This document shows positions 9,029 through 18,024 of a DNA stretch of 64,000 bases, one piece after another. Source of the DNA: Pseudanabaena biceps (GTDB taxonomy: Bacteria > Cyanobacteriota > Cyanobacteriia > Pseudanabaenales > Pseudanabaenaceae); contig JAATWA010000001.1 in the NCBI GenBank assembly GCA_013361095.1, positions 248,001 to 312,000 on the forward strand. The letters are read 5' to 3'. Under the pieces are notes generated by a model, which was not told the origin of the DNA, did not search any database, and saw nothing but the letters and a program-made list of their open reading frames with translations. Position 1 is the first letter of the stretch; every line of letters begins with the position of its first letter. The translations under genes and the position numbers were made by a program.

Positions 9029-9088
9029 AAAAATTATCGCCTCTAGCTAACTAGCTACTTGTAACCTAATCTTGGAGAGGATTCTGTC

Positions 9089-12000
9089 ATGAACTCGGAA
9101 CAACAGCAGCAAAGGATTATGGGCTACTTCATCGAAGAAGCCCGCGAACATCTTCAGACGATTGAGCAAGGAGTTTTAAACTTGCAAGATATCCTCGATG
9201 ACTCGGAAGCAATTAACGAAGTTTTTCGTGCCGCACATTCTATTAAAGGGGGTGCTGCCATGCTAGGCGTGGGCAGCATCCAACATGTTGCCCATCGATT
9301 GGAAGACTTTTTTAAAATTATTAGAGAAAATCCTCACCTAGAGGTTGATGAACGTCTAAAAAGTTTGTTGTTAGCTAGTTTTGATCCCTTGGCAGAATTG
9401 CTAGACGAGTTGCAAGGTGATTTCAAAATATCGGAAGAGTTAGCAACTGAAACGCACAATCGCGTTAAGCCAGTTTTTGCAGAATTAGAATCTTATCTAG
9501 AGCAATTAGTTTCAGAAACTGACGGTCAGACTGTCTCTGAGAAAACTAGTCAAGCATTAGACGACCTCTTCGATGAATCTGAAGTTCTCCCCTCCCAAGA
9601 GATTGTATTTCAAGAAGAAATCACTACGAAAATGCGCGATATGTTGCAGCTATTTCGTGGGGAAGACACGGTCGCTAGCCGATCGCAATTACAGGAGATT
9701 TGTAATCAGTTCCAAGACATTGGCGATCGCTTTAGCTTAAGTAATTGGAACAGACTGGTCACACAGATCAAAAATGCGATCGCACAACCTAGTAATTCCT
9801 ATCGCACCCTAGCTCCCATCTTAATTAGATCGCTCAAAGAATCTCAGGACTTGGTAATCGCCAACCGTGAAAGTGAGATTCAAATCTCCGATAAAGTTCA
9901 AGAACTACTGCCCTATCGCTTCTCTGAGCCAGAAGATGATGAAATTAGCACAATTTTTACCACTGCTTCCTTTGATCAGGTCGAAGAGCCAACTTTTGCA
10001 GAATTAGGAGCTTTTGATGCCTCTGCTCCATTAGATTTACAGGTTAATGAGCAGCCAAGTAGTAATCAATTAGATGATGAAATAGATCCAGATGTTGATA
10101 TAGATTTATTCGCTAATGCTGACGATGATCAAAGTCTAGGCTTAGCGGCAATCTCTCAAGAAGGCATTTCCAATTTAGATTGGATGGATGCTGACTATGA
10201 AATCACCGAAGACTCCCACATCGATGGACCTAAGGTGGGAGCTTCTGAGCTGAAGTCCTTAGCCGTTCTTTTTGAGAATGATGATATTGATTTTGATGCT
10301 GCTTGGGAAGATATCGAGTCTAATGAAACTAAGATCCAAAATCAGAGCATTGATGGTGACGCTTATTCTGAAGATGAGTTTGCCGACTTATTAGGTGACA
10401 GCACTATCAATGGAGCCGATTTTGATATCTCAGGCAATAGCTCTGGGGCTGAAGAATCTAGTATGGAGCAATTGTTTGGAGACTTCGCACCTGATGATAC
10501 TAACGCTGATTTGATTGCCGCAGATGATGATGCCAGCCAAAAAACTGATTCACTTTTTCCAGAAGATTTAGATGCATCGTGGCAAGACAATACAAGTGAT
10601 GCGACGTTTGAATCAAATATTGAAAGCTTAGAGTCTCAGTTTGCCGATACTCCAGACATCAGCAGCAACCAAAATGATGCGTGGGAAGAATCTCTAGGGT
10701 TTGATATAGAAGCCAAGACAGATTCAGAAAATGATTCACCTAGTGATTTCTTTGACGAGTTAACGGATTCCAAAATTTTTGGGGATATGGATGCTACTAA
10801 TCCACAAAATACTGAAGCGATCGCTGACGATAGCAACAGTGTGATCAACGAGTTGTTTGTTTCTGATTTAAATGATGATTCTTTATCTAGTGAAGAATAT
10901 TTTGCAAGCCTAGAGAAATCTGATCTTCCTAATAGTGATATTGCTAGTGAAGTAGAAGATTTTCAATTTGACGCTCAAGATCAGCAGTTTGACGAGATGC
11001 TGGACGAGGAAAACATCGACAACTCTACTCAACCCTTTGCGCTGACAGATTCTGAAGAAGGGATGACTTTGCTCGAAGATCCTTTTGCGATCGATGGCAA
11101 TCTTGAAGAAGGGCTTCTTGAAGCATCGGCGAGTGATCTTGACAATCTAAGTTTTGAGTCTAGCAAATCTGCAAACTATGTAGATATTGATTCTATAGAG
11201 GGCAGTGAGTTTTTTACTGGTCAGCCTTTAGAAGAGGATAGTGTCAGTATTTTCGATGAATTAGGATTTGACAATGATGAATTGGAAGTTAAGTCTCTAC
11301 AAATATTAGATACACAAGAATCGATTAATGATTTCCCAATAATTGAGCAAAATGCAACTGATTCCATAGCTGATAATATCTCTGATCTATCATTAGAGAG
11401 CAACTCTACTTCAGACGATGATATTGCTATAAAATCAACATTTTCCGCAACAGACATCATTTCTATCGATGAAGATATTGATCAAAACATCAGTGATATT
11501 CACAATCTGAGTGATTTCTTTGACAGCTCTGATGATTTTGATGGATTAGAAAATGATGCATCGTTAACTAGTGCGAATTTAGCCTTTGAGCAAGACCAAC
11601 AGATAAACGATTCGAGCAATGTTTCAGAAGAAGTAGAAGATTTCTTTAGTGAAGCTAATATCTCAGAAGTTGACATTGCTATAGTGAACGACTTTGAGCT
11701 AGGACAGTTTGATGCAGTTAACGAGTTAGGAGATTTCTTTGCTGATGATGAGCCATTAACAGAGAGCGACATTGATGAAGTTAATGTGATTAGTGATTTA
11801 AACGATTTAGATAAATCTAATCGCTATGAAGTAAAAGATACTGATGACTTAGGGGATTTCTTCTCTGACAGTGATCAAATTGAGGCGGGAGATGATAATC
11901 CTGATTGGAATAATTTTGAAAATTCTTTTGGGGAAAATCTAAATGATGAGCAAAAACCAAATATTTCTATCAACGAGAGTCACCGTGATTTCTTAGACGA

Positions 12001-15000
12001 TGGCTTACAAGATATTAATCAAGTTTCCAACTTAGCTATTGATAATGGCGTTAGTGATTTTGATGAACTTGAAATAGATTCTCATCAAGCCATAGAAACT
12101 TCGCTAGAACAGGTAGACTTAGATTTCAATCCTGAGACTGAAACCCGTAAGATGGATTTAAGACTTGACGCAGACTCGTCAATGTTTTTAGGTGGATTTG
12201 ACAATAAATCTGAACTAGCCAATTTTTTTGCTAGCGCAGGAGAAGACGATTTAACTATATTAGATAGCGAAACTGGTTTTGCTCAAGAGCAATCATTATC
12301 TATTCAGGCTGTAGATAATGAACAATTTGAGTTTGATGACTCTAGTGAAGAGAGCGATCGCTTTGCTAATCTCTCTTTATCTAATTTTCCTTCAGATCTT
12401 GATGCAGACGAGTTATTTGGTGAAGAGCTAACTAGCACAAAAAATAATGACTTTCTAAGCATTGACAATTATGTTGATGAAGAGAATCAGGCGGAAGAAT
12501 ACAATGTCGACAACGATATTGCTGATAATGTCGATATCGCTGACATCACGGCTAGTTCTACCCTTGACAACTTAGCAGACTTCTTCCAAGGCGAAGATGA
12601 CTCGGAAATTAGTATCTTGTTGGAGCCAACGCCTTCGTTTGAGATAGATGCAGAAATCTCTGAAGATTCTGACTTTGATATTAGTGATCGCTCCGAAAGT
12701 CTGGATGATCTGGACGATTTTGGAGAGATGAGTGGTGACTTAACCTCTGACTTAACCGCAGAGCAATTTGATAGTCAGGACTCAGGCATAACTGAAATTC
12801 AACCCGATTATTTGTCTTATTCTTCGGAAAATAATTTATTGGGTGAAGATATCAGCTCTGTAGAAGAACTAAATGGAATTGATGACAATTTTGACTTTGA
12901 TGATTTGGAGCAGATGATTAGTGGTTCCGATGATTCTCTTAGCAATGATTTGCCTCAATCAAATGGCTTTTTGTCTACTCAAGAGCCACAGGTTGACCAT
13001 TCTAATGACATGGATTTTGATGACTTAGAAGCTTTACTGGGAGATACTACAGAGGTGGAAGCGTTAGTTGCTACGACTGTAAGTTCTCCTGTAGTAAGCG
13101 ATCTAGCACCATCAAACGATGGCTTTGATGAACTAGAAAATATGCTTCAGTCAGCCTTTGCAAAGGATGTAGGTCCAATTAAAACAAAGCCAACTGTCCG
13201 TCCACCAACTACAGTACGCAAGCAAAGACTGACAGATTCAACGATGCGTGTTGATGTTAAGTACCTCGACAGCTTAAATAATCTGGTTGGGGAATTGGTT
13301 GTAAATCGTAATCTTCTCGAACAGGATCAAGAACGATTACAACAATTTATCACTAATCTTCTGCACCAAGTTCAACTATTGAGCGATGTATCCCAAAGAA
13401 TGCGTGACGAATATGATCGTTCTTTATTGGAAGCCTCTCTTAGTGCGGGGCGTGGACGTTCCTATGGCGGTTTTGAAGCTTCTTATTCTGTTAGCGACGG
13501 GGCTAATGCCAATAGTTCTGTTAGTAAGGACTTTGAAGGGATTGAATTTGACAGATACACGACCTTTCACGTTCTGTCACAGGAAATTATTGAGTTAATC
13601 GTGAGAGTGCGGGAATCCGCTTCTGACATTGAATTTGTGGTTGGTGAAACTGATCAGGTGACTCGTCAGTTAGGAACGATCACCACGCAGGTTCAGGATG
13701 ACCTGAAGCAATCACGGATGGTTCCCTTTGCTCAAATCGCCGATCGCTTGCCTCGTGGGATTCGCGATCGCGCTCTCAAGACTGGCAAACAAGCGGAACT
13801 AGATATTTTTGGTCGCGAAACCCTAATCGACAAAGCGATTCTAGAATCCCTCACCGATCCTCTAACTCACCTTGTCAATAATGCCATTGATCATGGTTTA
13901 GAAGACCCAGCCACTCGTCAAGCGGCTGGCAAGTCTCCCACAGGAAGGCTGACTGTCAGAGCTTACCACCAAGGTAACCAAACTGTGATTTCCATCAGTG
14001 ACGATGGCGCAGGCATTGACCCCGCTAAGGTGAAAAAGAGTGCTGTGTCTAAGCGTGTGCGTACTCAATCTGAGGTTGATCGCCTGACTGATACAGAAGT
14101 ATACGCTCTATTATTTGAAGCAGGATTTAGTACTGCGGCTCAAGCCGATGAGTTTAAAGGTCGTGGTGTGGGGCTGGATGTTGTAAAAACCTGCCTTGAT
14201 GATATTCGCGGTGTGATTATTGTCGATTCTGCTATTGGTAAAGGGACAACCTTTACCATTCGCTTACCGCTTACTTTGAGTATTTCCAAAGCGATGTTCT
14301 GCATTAGCGATCGCGCAAGAATTGCCTTCCCTGTTGACGGCTTTGAAGACATGGTGGAAGTACCTCAAAGTCAGATTACTCTAAATGACAAAGGTCAACC
14401 TTGTTTACCTTGGCGCGATACACTTTTACCTTTCCAGCATCTCTCCAATTTGCTAGCCTATAGCCGTCACCTCAGCCGCAGCAGTATTTACGGTAAGCAG
14501 GAGAATGACGAGCTTTGCATTATCATTCTGCGAAATGACACTAACTATCTAGCCTTGCAGGTCGATCAGTTCTTAGGTGAATATGAAATCGTAATCAAGC
14601 AACTCGAAGGACCTATTCCTCAGCCTGCGGGTATTGCGGGGGCAACGGTGTTAGGGGATGGTCGAGTTATGGCGATCGCTAACGTTTTGGAATTATTCGA
14701 CATTGCTAGTGGTAGATTGCGTCCTTCGACTTCTGGTATTACGATCCAGACTCCTATTGAGGAAGATGTAACCGTAGATCCAACCGTACTGATTGTGGAT
14801 GACTCGATCACAGTCCGTGAGTTGTTGTCTTTGACCTTTGCCAAGGTTGGTTATCGCGTAGAACAGGCTAAGGATGGTCAAGATGCATGGGAAAAACTTC
14901 GCGCTGGTCTACCTTGCGATATGATTTTCTGCGATATTGAGATGCCGCGTATGGATGGACTCGATTTACTATCTAGACTCCAAAAAGATGCTCGTTTAAA

Positions 15001-15160
15001 AGATATTCCTGTAGCGATGTTAACCTCCCGTGGAGCTGATCGTCACCGCCAATCTGCAATTCAACTTGGAGCTAAGGGCTATTTCACTAAGCCTTATCTC
15101 GAAGAAGAATTGTTGAGTGCATCAAAGCGTCTTTTGGCTGGAGAGACTTTGCCGATCTAA
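9089..15160 (+). CDS. pilL: giant hybrid CheA-type histidine kinase (PilL type)
   Basis: 2023 residues. An HPt domain with the phospho-histidine H50 (AAHSIKGGAAM) is followed by a second helical region to about 290. A very acidic, low-complexity linker runs from about 290 to 1370, rich in D, S, E, N and F, with D/N-F-F motifs at 553, 809, 851, 882, 923, 1045 and 1164. Then come the dimerisation helices (about 1385-1530), the HATPase domain (N box near 1594, SDDGAGID near 1637, GRGVGLDVV near 1690), a CheW domain and a receiver domain (1895-2015) with D1949. It should phosphorylate itself, its receiver and PilH. Family members are usually 900-1,500 residues, so the linker is exceptional. The frame is continuous, with no sign of fusion or frameshift. 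AGGAGAG-like ribosome site at 9073-9079. Confidence 0.92.
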   Translation: MNSEQQQQRIMGYFIEEAREHLQTIEQGVLNLQDILDDSEAINEVFRAAHSIKGGAAMLGVGSIQHVAHRLEDFFKIIRENPHLEVDERLKSLLLASFDPLAELLDELQGDFKISEELATETHNRVKPVFAELESYLEQLVSETDGQTVSEKTSQALDDLFDESEVLPSQEIVFQEEITTKMRDMLQLFRGEDTVASRSQLQEICNQFQDIGDRFSLSNWNRLVTQIKNAIAQPSNSYRTLAPILIRSLKESQDLVIANRESEIQISDKVQELLPYRFSEPEDDEISTIFTTASFDQVEEPTFAELGAFDASAPLDLQVNEQPSSNQLDDEIDPDVDIDLFANADDDQSLGLAAISQEGISNLDWMDADYEITEDSHIDGPKVGASELKSLAVLFENDDIDFDAAWEDIESNETKIQNQSIDGDAYSEDEFADLLGDSTINGADFDISGNSSGAEESSMEQLFGDFAPDDTNADLIAADDDASQKTDSLFPEDLDASWQDNTSDATFESNIESLESQFADTPDISSNQNDAWEESLGFDIEAKTDSENDSPSDFFDELTDSKIFGDMDATNPQNTEAIADDSNSVINELFVSDLNDDSLSSEEYFASLEKSDLPNSDIASEVEDFQFDAQDQQFDEMLDEENIDNSTQPFALTDSEEGMTLLEDPFAIDGNLEEGLLEASASDLDNLSFESSKSANYVDIDSIEGSEFFTGQPLEEDSVSIFDELGFDNDELEVKSLQILDTQESINDFPIIEQNATDSIADNISDLSLESNSTSDDDIAIKSTFSATDIISIDEDIDQNISDIHNLSDFFDSSDDFDGLENDASLTSANLAFEQDQQINDSSNVSEEVEDFFSEANISEVDIAIVNDFELGQFDAVNELGDFFADDEPLTESDIDEVNVISDLNDLDKSNRYEVKDTDDLGDFFSDSDQIEAGDDNPDWNNFENSFGENLNDEQKPNISINESHRDFLDDGLQDINQVSNLAIDNGVSDFDELEIDSHQAIETSLEQVDLDFNPETETRKMDLRLDADSSMFLGGFDNKSELANFFASAGEDDLTILDSETGFAQEQSLSIQAVDNEQFEFDDSSEESDRFANLSLSNFPSDLDADELFGEELTSTKNNDFLSIDNYVDEENQAEEYNVDNDIADNVDIADITASSTLDNLADFFQGEDDSEISILLEPTPSFEIDAEISEDSDFDISDRSESLDDLDDFGEMSGDLTSDLTAEQFDSQDSGITEIQPDYLSYSSENNLLGEDISSVEELNGIDDNFDFDDLEQMISGSDDSLSNDLPQSNGFLSTQEPQVDHSNDMDFDDLEALLGDTTEVEALVATTVSSPVVSDLAPSNDGFDELENMLQSAFAKDVGPIKTKPTVRPPTTVRKQRLTDSTMRVDVKYLDSLNNLVGELVVNRNLLEQDQERLQQFITNLLHQVQLLSDVSQRMRDEYDRSLLEASLSAGRGRSYGGFEASYSVSDGANANSSVSKDFEGIEFDRYTTFHVLSQEIIELIVRVRESASDIEFVVGETDQVTRQLGTITTQVQDDLKQSRMVPFAQIADRLPRGIRDRALKTGKQAELDIFGRETLIDKAILESLTDPLTHLVNNAIDHGLEDPATRQAAGKSPTGRLTVRAYHQGNQTVISISDDGAGIDPAKVKKSAVSKRVRTQSEVDRLTDTEVYALLFEAGFSTAAQADEFKGRGVGLDVVKTCLDDIRGVIIVDSAIGKGTTFTIRLPLTLSISKAMFCISDRARIAFPVDGFEDMVEVPQSQITLNDKGQPCLPWRDTLLPFQHLSNLLAYSRHLSRSSIYGKQENDELCIIILRNDTNYLALQVDQFLGEYEIVIKQLEGPIPQPAGIAGATVLGDGRVMAIANVLELFDIASGRLRPSTSGITIQTPIEEDVTVDPTVLIVDDSITVRELLSLTFAKVGYRVEQAKDGQDAWEKLRAGLPCDMIFCDIEMPRMDGLDLLSRLQKDARLKDIPVAMLTSRGADRHRQSAIQLGAKGYFTKPYLEEELLSASKRLLAGETLPI

Positions 15161-15355
15161 GAAAAAGGCGATCGCTATTTGACAGGTGAAGAAAAGGCTA
15201 ATTCAATTTTTTAGATCCTGAAGAAATAAAGCGATCGCTGTCAACATCATTAACCCTAATTCTATCCGCCCAAGAATTTCCCAGATAAGGGAAATAGGTG
15301 AAGAGTAGGAAGGTCTAGTTTGTTATCTTGAAATTACCTGTTGACACCAAAAAAT

Positions 15356-15622
15356 ATGAAAGCCTACGAATTTTCTACTACGATTACACCTGATGGGAAG
15401 CTTGAGTTACCTAAGCATCTGAAAAACTTACCCAAGCAGCCTAAAGTTAGAGTAATTGTTTTGGTTGAAGAATTAGTAGATATTAATTTAGAAGATAAGG
15501 ATGAAGTTTTCGATCCAAGTCCAGAACAAATTGCGGCTAGTCTTCATAGAGCACTGCATGAAGTAAAGATAGGACAAACTAAACCTATTTCTCAACTTTG
15601 GGATAGTCTGGATGGAAACTAA
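15356..15622 (+). CDS. probable antitoxin of a type II toxin-antitoxin pair (RelN/DUF2281-like)
   Basis: From the ATG at 15356 this is an 88-residue protein; a TTG 15 bases upstream is also open. The N-terminal half (TTITPDGKLELPKHLKN) resembles the strand-rich DNA-binding start of AbrB/RelN-like antitoxins. The C-terminal half, SLHRALHEVKIGQTKPISQLWDSL, is typical of the toxin-binding tail of cyanobacterial antitoxins. It overlaps the following toxin gene by 11 bases, the usual antitoxin-first order with coupled translation. The pair probably represses its own promoter, which would lie in 15161-15355. Confidence 0.7.
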   Translation: MKAYEFSTTITPDGKLELPKHLKNLPKQPKVRVIVLVEELVDINLEDKDEVFDPSPEQIAASLHRALHEVKIGQTKPISQLWDSLDGN

Positions 15623-15983
15623 TGAGCCTATTGTTCAAGTTGAGACTTCGGGAACCTTTGAGCGACAATTTCGGAGTTTGTTTAAACGCTATCGCAAAAT
15701 TCGCTCAGATGTGCAACCTGTAATCGAGCAGTTACAGGCTGGAAAAGTTTTAGGAGATCGCCTATCAGGATTGAATATTATTGTTTTTAAAGTACGGGTA
15801 AAAAATAGCGATATCAAAAAGGGTAAAAGTGCGGGCTATCGGCTTATTTATCAGGTTGAAACACCCATTAGGATTATCTTGTTAGCTATTTATGCTAAAT
15901 CCGATCAATCAAGTATTTCGACTACGGAGATCGAGGAAATTGTTGAGGCTTTTAAACAGCAACAAGAACAATCAGACAATTAA
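15612..15983 (+). CDS. RelE/ParE-superfamily toxin
   Basis: 123 residues with the RelE-fold pattern: an N-terminal helix pair (FERQFRSLFKRYRKIRSDVQPVIEQL), a GDRLSGL turn and a beta-sheet core (VFKVRVKNSDIKKGKSAGYRLIYQ) ending in a C-terminal helix. Family members cleave ribosome-bound mRNA or inhibit gyrase; which applies cannot be decided here. It overlaps the upstream antitoxin gene. The reading frame is intact, so this pair may still be active. Confidence 0.75.
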   Translation: METNEPIVQVETSGTFERQFRSLFKRYRKIRSDVQPVIEQLQAGKVLGDRLSGLNIIVFKVRVKNSDIKKGKSAGYRLIYQVETPIRIILLAIYAKSDQSSISTTEIEEIVEAFKQQQEQSDN

Positions 15984-16033
15984 AATATCAGAATTTTATC
16001 TGGTATCCTGAGATTAGCTGCTCTAGAAAGACG

Positions 16034-16078
16034 ATGACTAATCAAATTCAAGCTTATTTGCAAGAAGTGACGCGGTAA
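16034..16078 (+). pseudogene. possible 14-codon 5' stub of a lost gene
   Basis: ATG followed by 14 codons (MTNQIQAYLQEVTR) and a stop at the edge of a 104-base MITE-like insertion. The peptide could be the beginning of the restriction-modification gene whose 3' end follows the insertion, in another frame. This is inferred from position and is weak. Confidence 0.3.
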
Positions 16079-16181
16079 TGTTTCACATTTGTTGGGGAGA
16101 GAATAACAAGCATAGGCTATAAAAATGCTGGTATGCGTTTGCCATTTTTATCAATTACCTAGTTCAACAAATGTGACACAC
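16078..16181. mobile_element. 104-bp MITE-like element with TA target duplication
   Basis: The ends are inverted repeats: TTTCACATTTGTTG at the left and CAACAAATGTGACA at the right, 13 of 14 bases matching in reverse complement. The element is flanked by TA on both sides (16076-16077 and 16182-16183). A TA duplication and a tiny size without coding capacity fit a non-autonomous relative of an IS630/Tc1-type element. No transposase with these ends is present in the window. Confidence 0.6.
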
Positions 16182-16183
16182 TA

Positions 16184-16570
16184 CCCAACAAACAACTATT
16201 TTGGGAACTAGCCACCAAAGGCGACAGACTCGTACAACTCCACCTGATGAAAGAAACAGGCACAGAAATTAGCAACTATCCCATCGATGGCTCTAATCTT
16301 GTCGAACAAGTCAAATACAACGACACCCAAAAACAAATCTGGATCAACGACCAACAATATTTCGCCAACATCCCCAACCACATTTGGAACTTCTACATCG
16401 GCGGCTATCAAGTTTGTCAGAAATGGCTCAAAGACCGCAAAGGACGCAAACTCAGCTTTGACGATCTCGTTCATTATCAAAACATCATTTCTATTTTGAG
16501 CGAAACAATTGAAATCATGAGCGATATTGATTGCATTATTACTAAACATGGAGGCTTTCCATTCCCGTGA
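16184..16570 (+). pseudogene. 3' remnant of a probable type ISP restriction-modification gene
   Basis: The frame is open from the MITE to the stop and encodes about 128 residues: LFWELATKGDRLVQLHLM continues directly into the ATG-initiated frame at 16247. The segment FYIGGYQVCQKWLKDRKGR, then SFDDLVHYQNIISILSETI, matches my memory of the C-terminus of large type ISP (LlaBIII-like) helicase-methyltransferase enzymes. These are about 1,000 residues or more, so nearly all of the gene is missing. The family call is recognition from memory, not a search. It should be non-functional. Confidence 0.6.
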
Positions 16571-16656
16571 CTCTGTAGATATATGACTAAGCGATCGCCT
16601 TTAACTAAAGTTATAAAATAAAAGAAACCTTACAAAAAAACTATCAAGAGTCAATC

Positions 16657-16872
16657 ATGCTAAACCTTGAATATCTCACTAACAAGGAAGGTCAGCCCAC
16701 CGCCGTTGTCATTCCCATCGCAATTTGGAGACAACTTTTACCCATTGATAACGCCTCCCTAGAAGACCTTTGCGAAGCTATAGAAGATTATTGTCTCAAT
16801 AAAGCGATGGATGAAGGTAAAAAAACTCCTCTTTACTCCCATGCAGAAGCCCTAGCTTTTTTAGAGGATTAA
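16657..16872 (+). CDS. antitoxin, Phd/RelB-like
   Basis: A 71-residue protein. The start MLNLEYLTNKEGQPTAVVIP has the strand-and-turn pattern of Phd/YefM-like DNA-binding antitoxins, and the acidic C-terminus is the expected toxin-binding tail. It is directly followed, with no gap, by a RelE-type toxin gene that is frameshifted. The antitoxin is therefore probably an orphan with an intact frame. Confidence 0.65.
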   Translation: MLNLEYLTNKEGQPTAVVIPIAIWRQLLPIDNASLEDLCEAIEDYCLNKAMDEGKKTPLYSHAEALAFLED

Positions 16873-17141
16873 ATGGAAGTGAATTATCGTCAGTCATTTT
16901 TGAAAGATCTCAAAAACCTGAAAGGCTCATCAGTATATCAACGCATCTATGAAATTGCCTTTACAACTTTACCTGAACTCAGAACTTACAGGAACTCCCG
17001 AACATTAAAGCCATGCAAGGATATTCAACCCGTTATCGTATTCGAGTAGGTGACTATCGCATTAGCATAGAAATTTCGGGTAACACAGTAGAAGTCATCC
17101 GCACATTACACCGCAAAGAATTTTATCGTTACTTTCCTTAG
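16873..17141 (+). pseudogene. frameshifted RelE-type toxin
   Basis: The ATG at 16873 follows the antitoxin stop immediately. The frame reads MEVNYRQSFLKDLKNLKGSS... to about LPEL, near 16982. The family continuation, NLQELPNIKAMQGYSTRYRI then EFYRYFP, is found in another frame ending with the stop at 17139-17141. Loss of one C in GAACT(C)CAGAAC near 16980-16985 explains the shift; restoring it gives a full-length toxin of about 89 residues. Inactivation of the toxin while the antitoxin stays intact is a common decay path. A sequencing error is the alternative. Confidence 0.75.
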
Positions 17142-17144
17142 AAA

Positions 17145-17474
17145 ATGACTACCACTTTAACGAGCATTACTCCAATACTTAACGAACTCAAGCGAGAATT
17201 ACAAGATCTATATGGCGATCGCCTTGTTAAGTTAATCCTATTCGGTTCCCATGCCAGAGGTGAAGCCAATCCAGACTCAGATATTGACCTACTAGCTATA
17301 CTCAAAAGCCCAGTATCTCAAGTGCAAGAAATATCTTATATGTCCAACCTGCGTGTCAAAATTCTATTAGACTACGATGAGCTTGTCTCTATCATACCAA
17401 TGAGCGAAGATCGATTTAACGCTAAAGATGTTGCTTTGCTGAGGAATATTGAAAGAGAAGGAATTGAACTATGA
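17145..17474 (+). CDS. MNT-type minimal nucleotidyltransferase (antitoxin-like)
   Basis: 109 residues with the nucleotidyltransferase motif GSHARGEANPDSDIDLL (GSX10DXD), which supplies the catalytic metal-binding aspartates. Stand-alone proteins of this size are normally the MntA antitoxin of MNT-HEPN pairs and AMPylate or otherwise modify the HEPN RNase partner. Here the gene that overlaps its stop (ATGA) is only a 34-codon frame and no HEPN protein follows, so the partner seems lost. Confidence 0.8.
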   Translation: MTTTLTSITPILNELKRELQDLYGDRLVKLILFGSHARGEANPDSDIDLLAILKSPVSQVQEISYMSNLRVKILLDYDELVSIIPMSEDRFNAKDVALLRNIEREGIEL

Positions 17475-17575
17475 ACGAATTTAAGAGCTGTATGGCGATC
17501 GCGATCAAAATTTGCAATAATATAAGCATCGCCTATGCAGACAAGGACGTTAAATCATCATGGAAGAACTCATAG
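17471..17575 (+). pseudogene. 34-codon frame at the HEPN position, possible remnant
   Basis: An ATG overlapping the nucleotidyltransferase stop opens a short frame, MNEFKSCMAIAIKICNNIS..., that ends inside the DUF29 gene. Position and coupling are those of a HEPN toxin start, but the sequence is too short and has no RX4-6H motif. It may be a remnant or chance. Confidence 0.25.
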
Positions 17576-17994
17576 CATTACGCGAACTTTTACACAAAGG
17601 TAACGTATCAAGCGCCCTCTTGATGATTGATGAAATGGAAGAAATGAGTAAAAAGGACATACTTAACAAAATTCGTAGCTATGGAATTATCTTACTTTTG
17701 CATCTCATCAAGCAAAAAGCCGAAAATAGGACAACTCGCTCTTGGGACGTATCAATTTGTAACTCAATTCTGGAAATTCAAGACTTGAATGCCAGACCAA
17801 ACTCAAAGGGAACCTATTTAAACGAGCAAGAACTACGAGAATCTTTAGAAAGTGGTTTTCGTCAGGCGATTAACCAAGCTTCTTTAGAAGTGAATGAAGG
17901 TCAATATGATGCAAAAGAACTTGAGAAGCTAGTCAATAAACAAGAAATATGCGATCGCGCTATGACCCTAATTTCATCATTCTTAGATAACTAA
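17560..17994 (+). CDS. DUF29 family protein
   Basis: A 144-residue helical protein. The stretch MSKKDILNKIRSYGIILLLH followed by KQKAENRTTRSWDVSI is what I remember of the DUF29 family, which is abundant in cyanobacteria and has no established function. It is probably cytosolic: no signal or membrane segment is seen. It lies in a patch of toxin-antitoxin genes, as DUF29 genes often do. Confidence 0.75.
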   Translation: MEELIALRELLHKGNVSSALLMIDEMEEMSKKDILNKIRSYGIILLLHLIKQKAENRTTRSWDVSICNSILEIQDLNARPNSKGTYLNEQELRESLESGFRQAINQASLEVNEGQYDAKELEKLVNKQEICDRAMTLISSFLDN

Positions 17995-18024
17995 TAAAGG
18001 CTATAAGAAATCTCTAAATAAATT

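Noticed and set aside
16208..16549. 113-codon minus-strand frame
   Set aside because: It is the shadow of the restriction-enzyme remnant, whose plus-strand translation has recognisable protein sequence.
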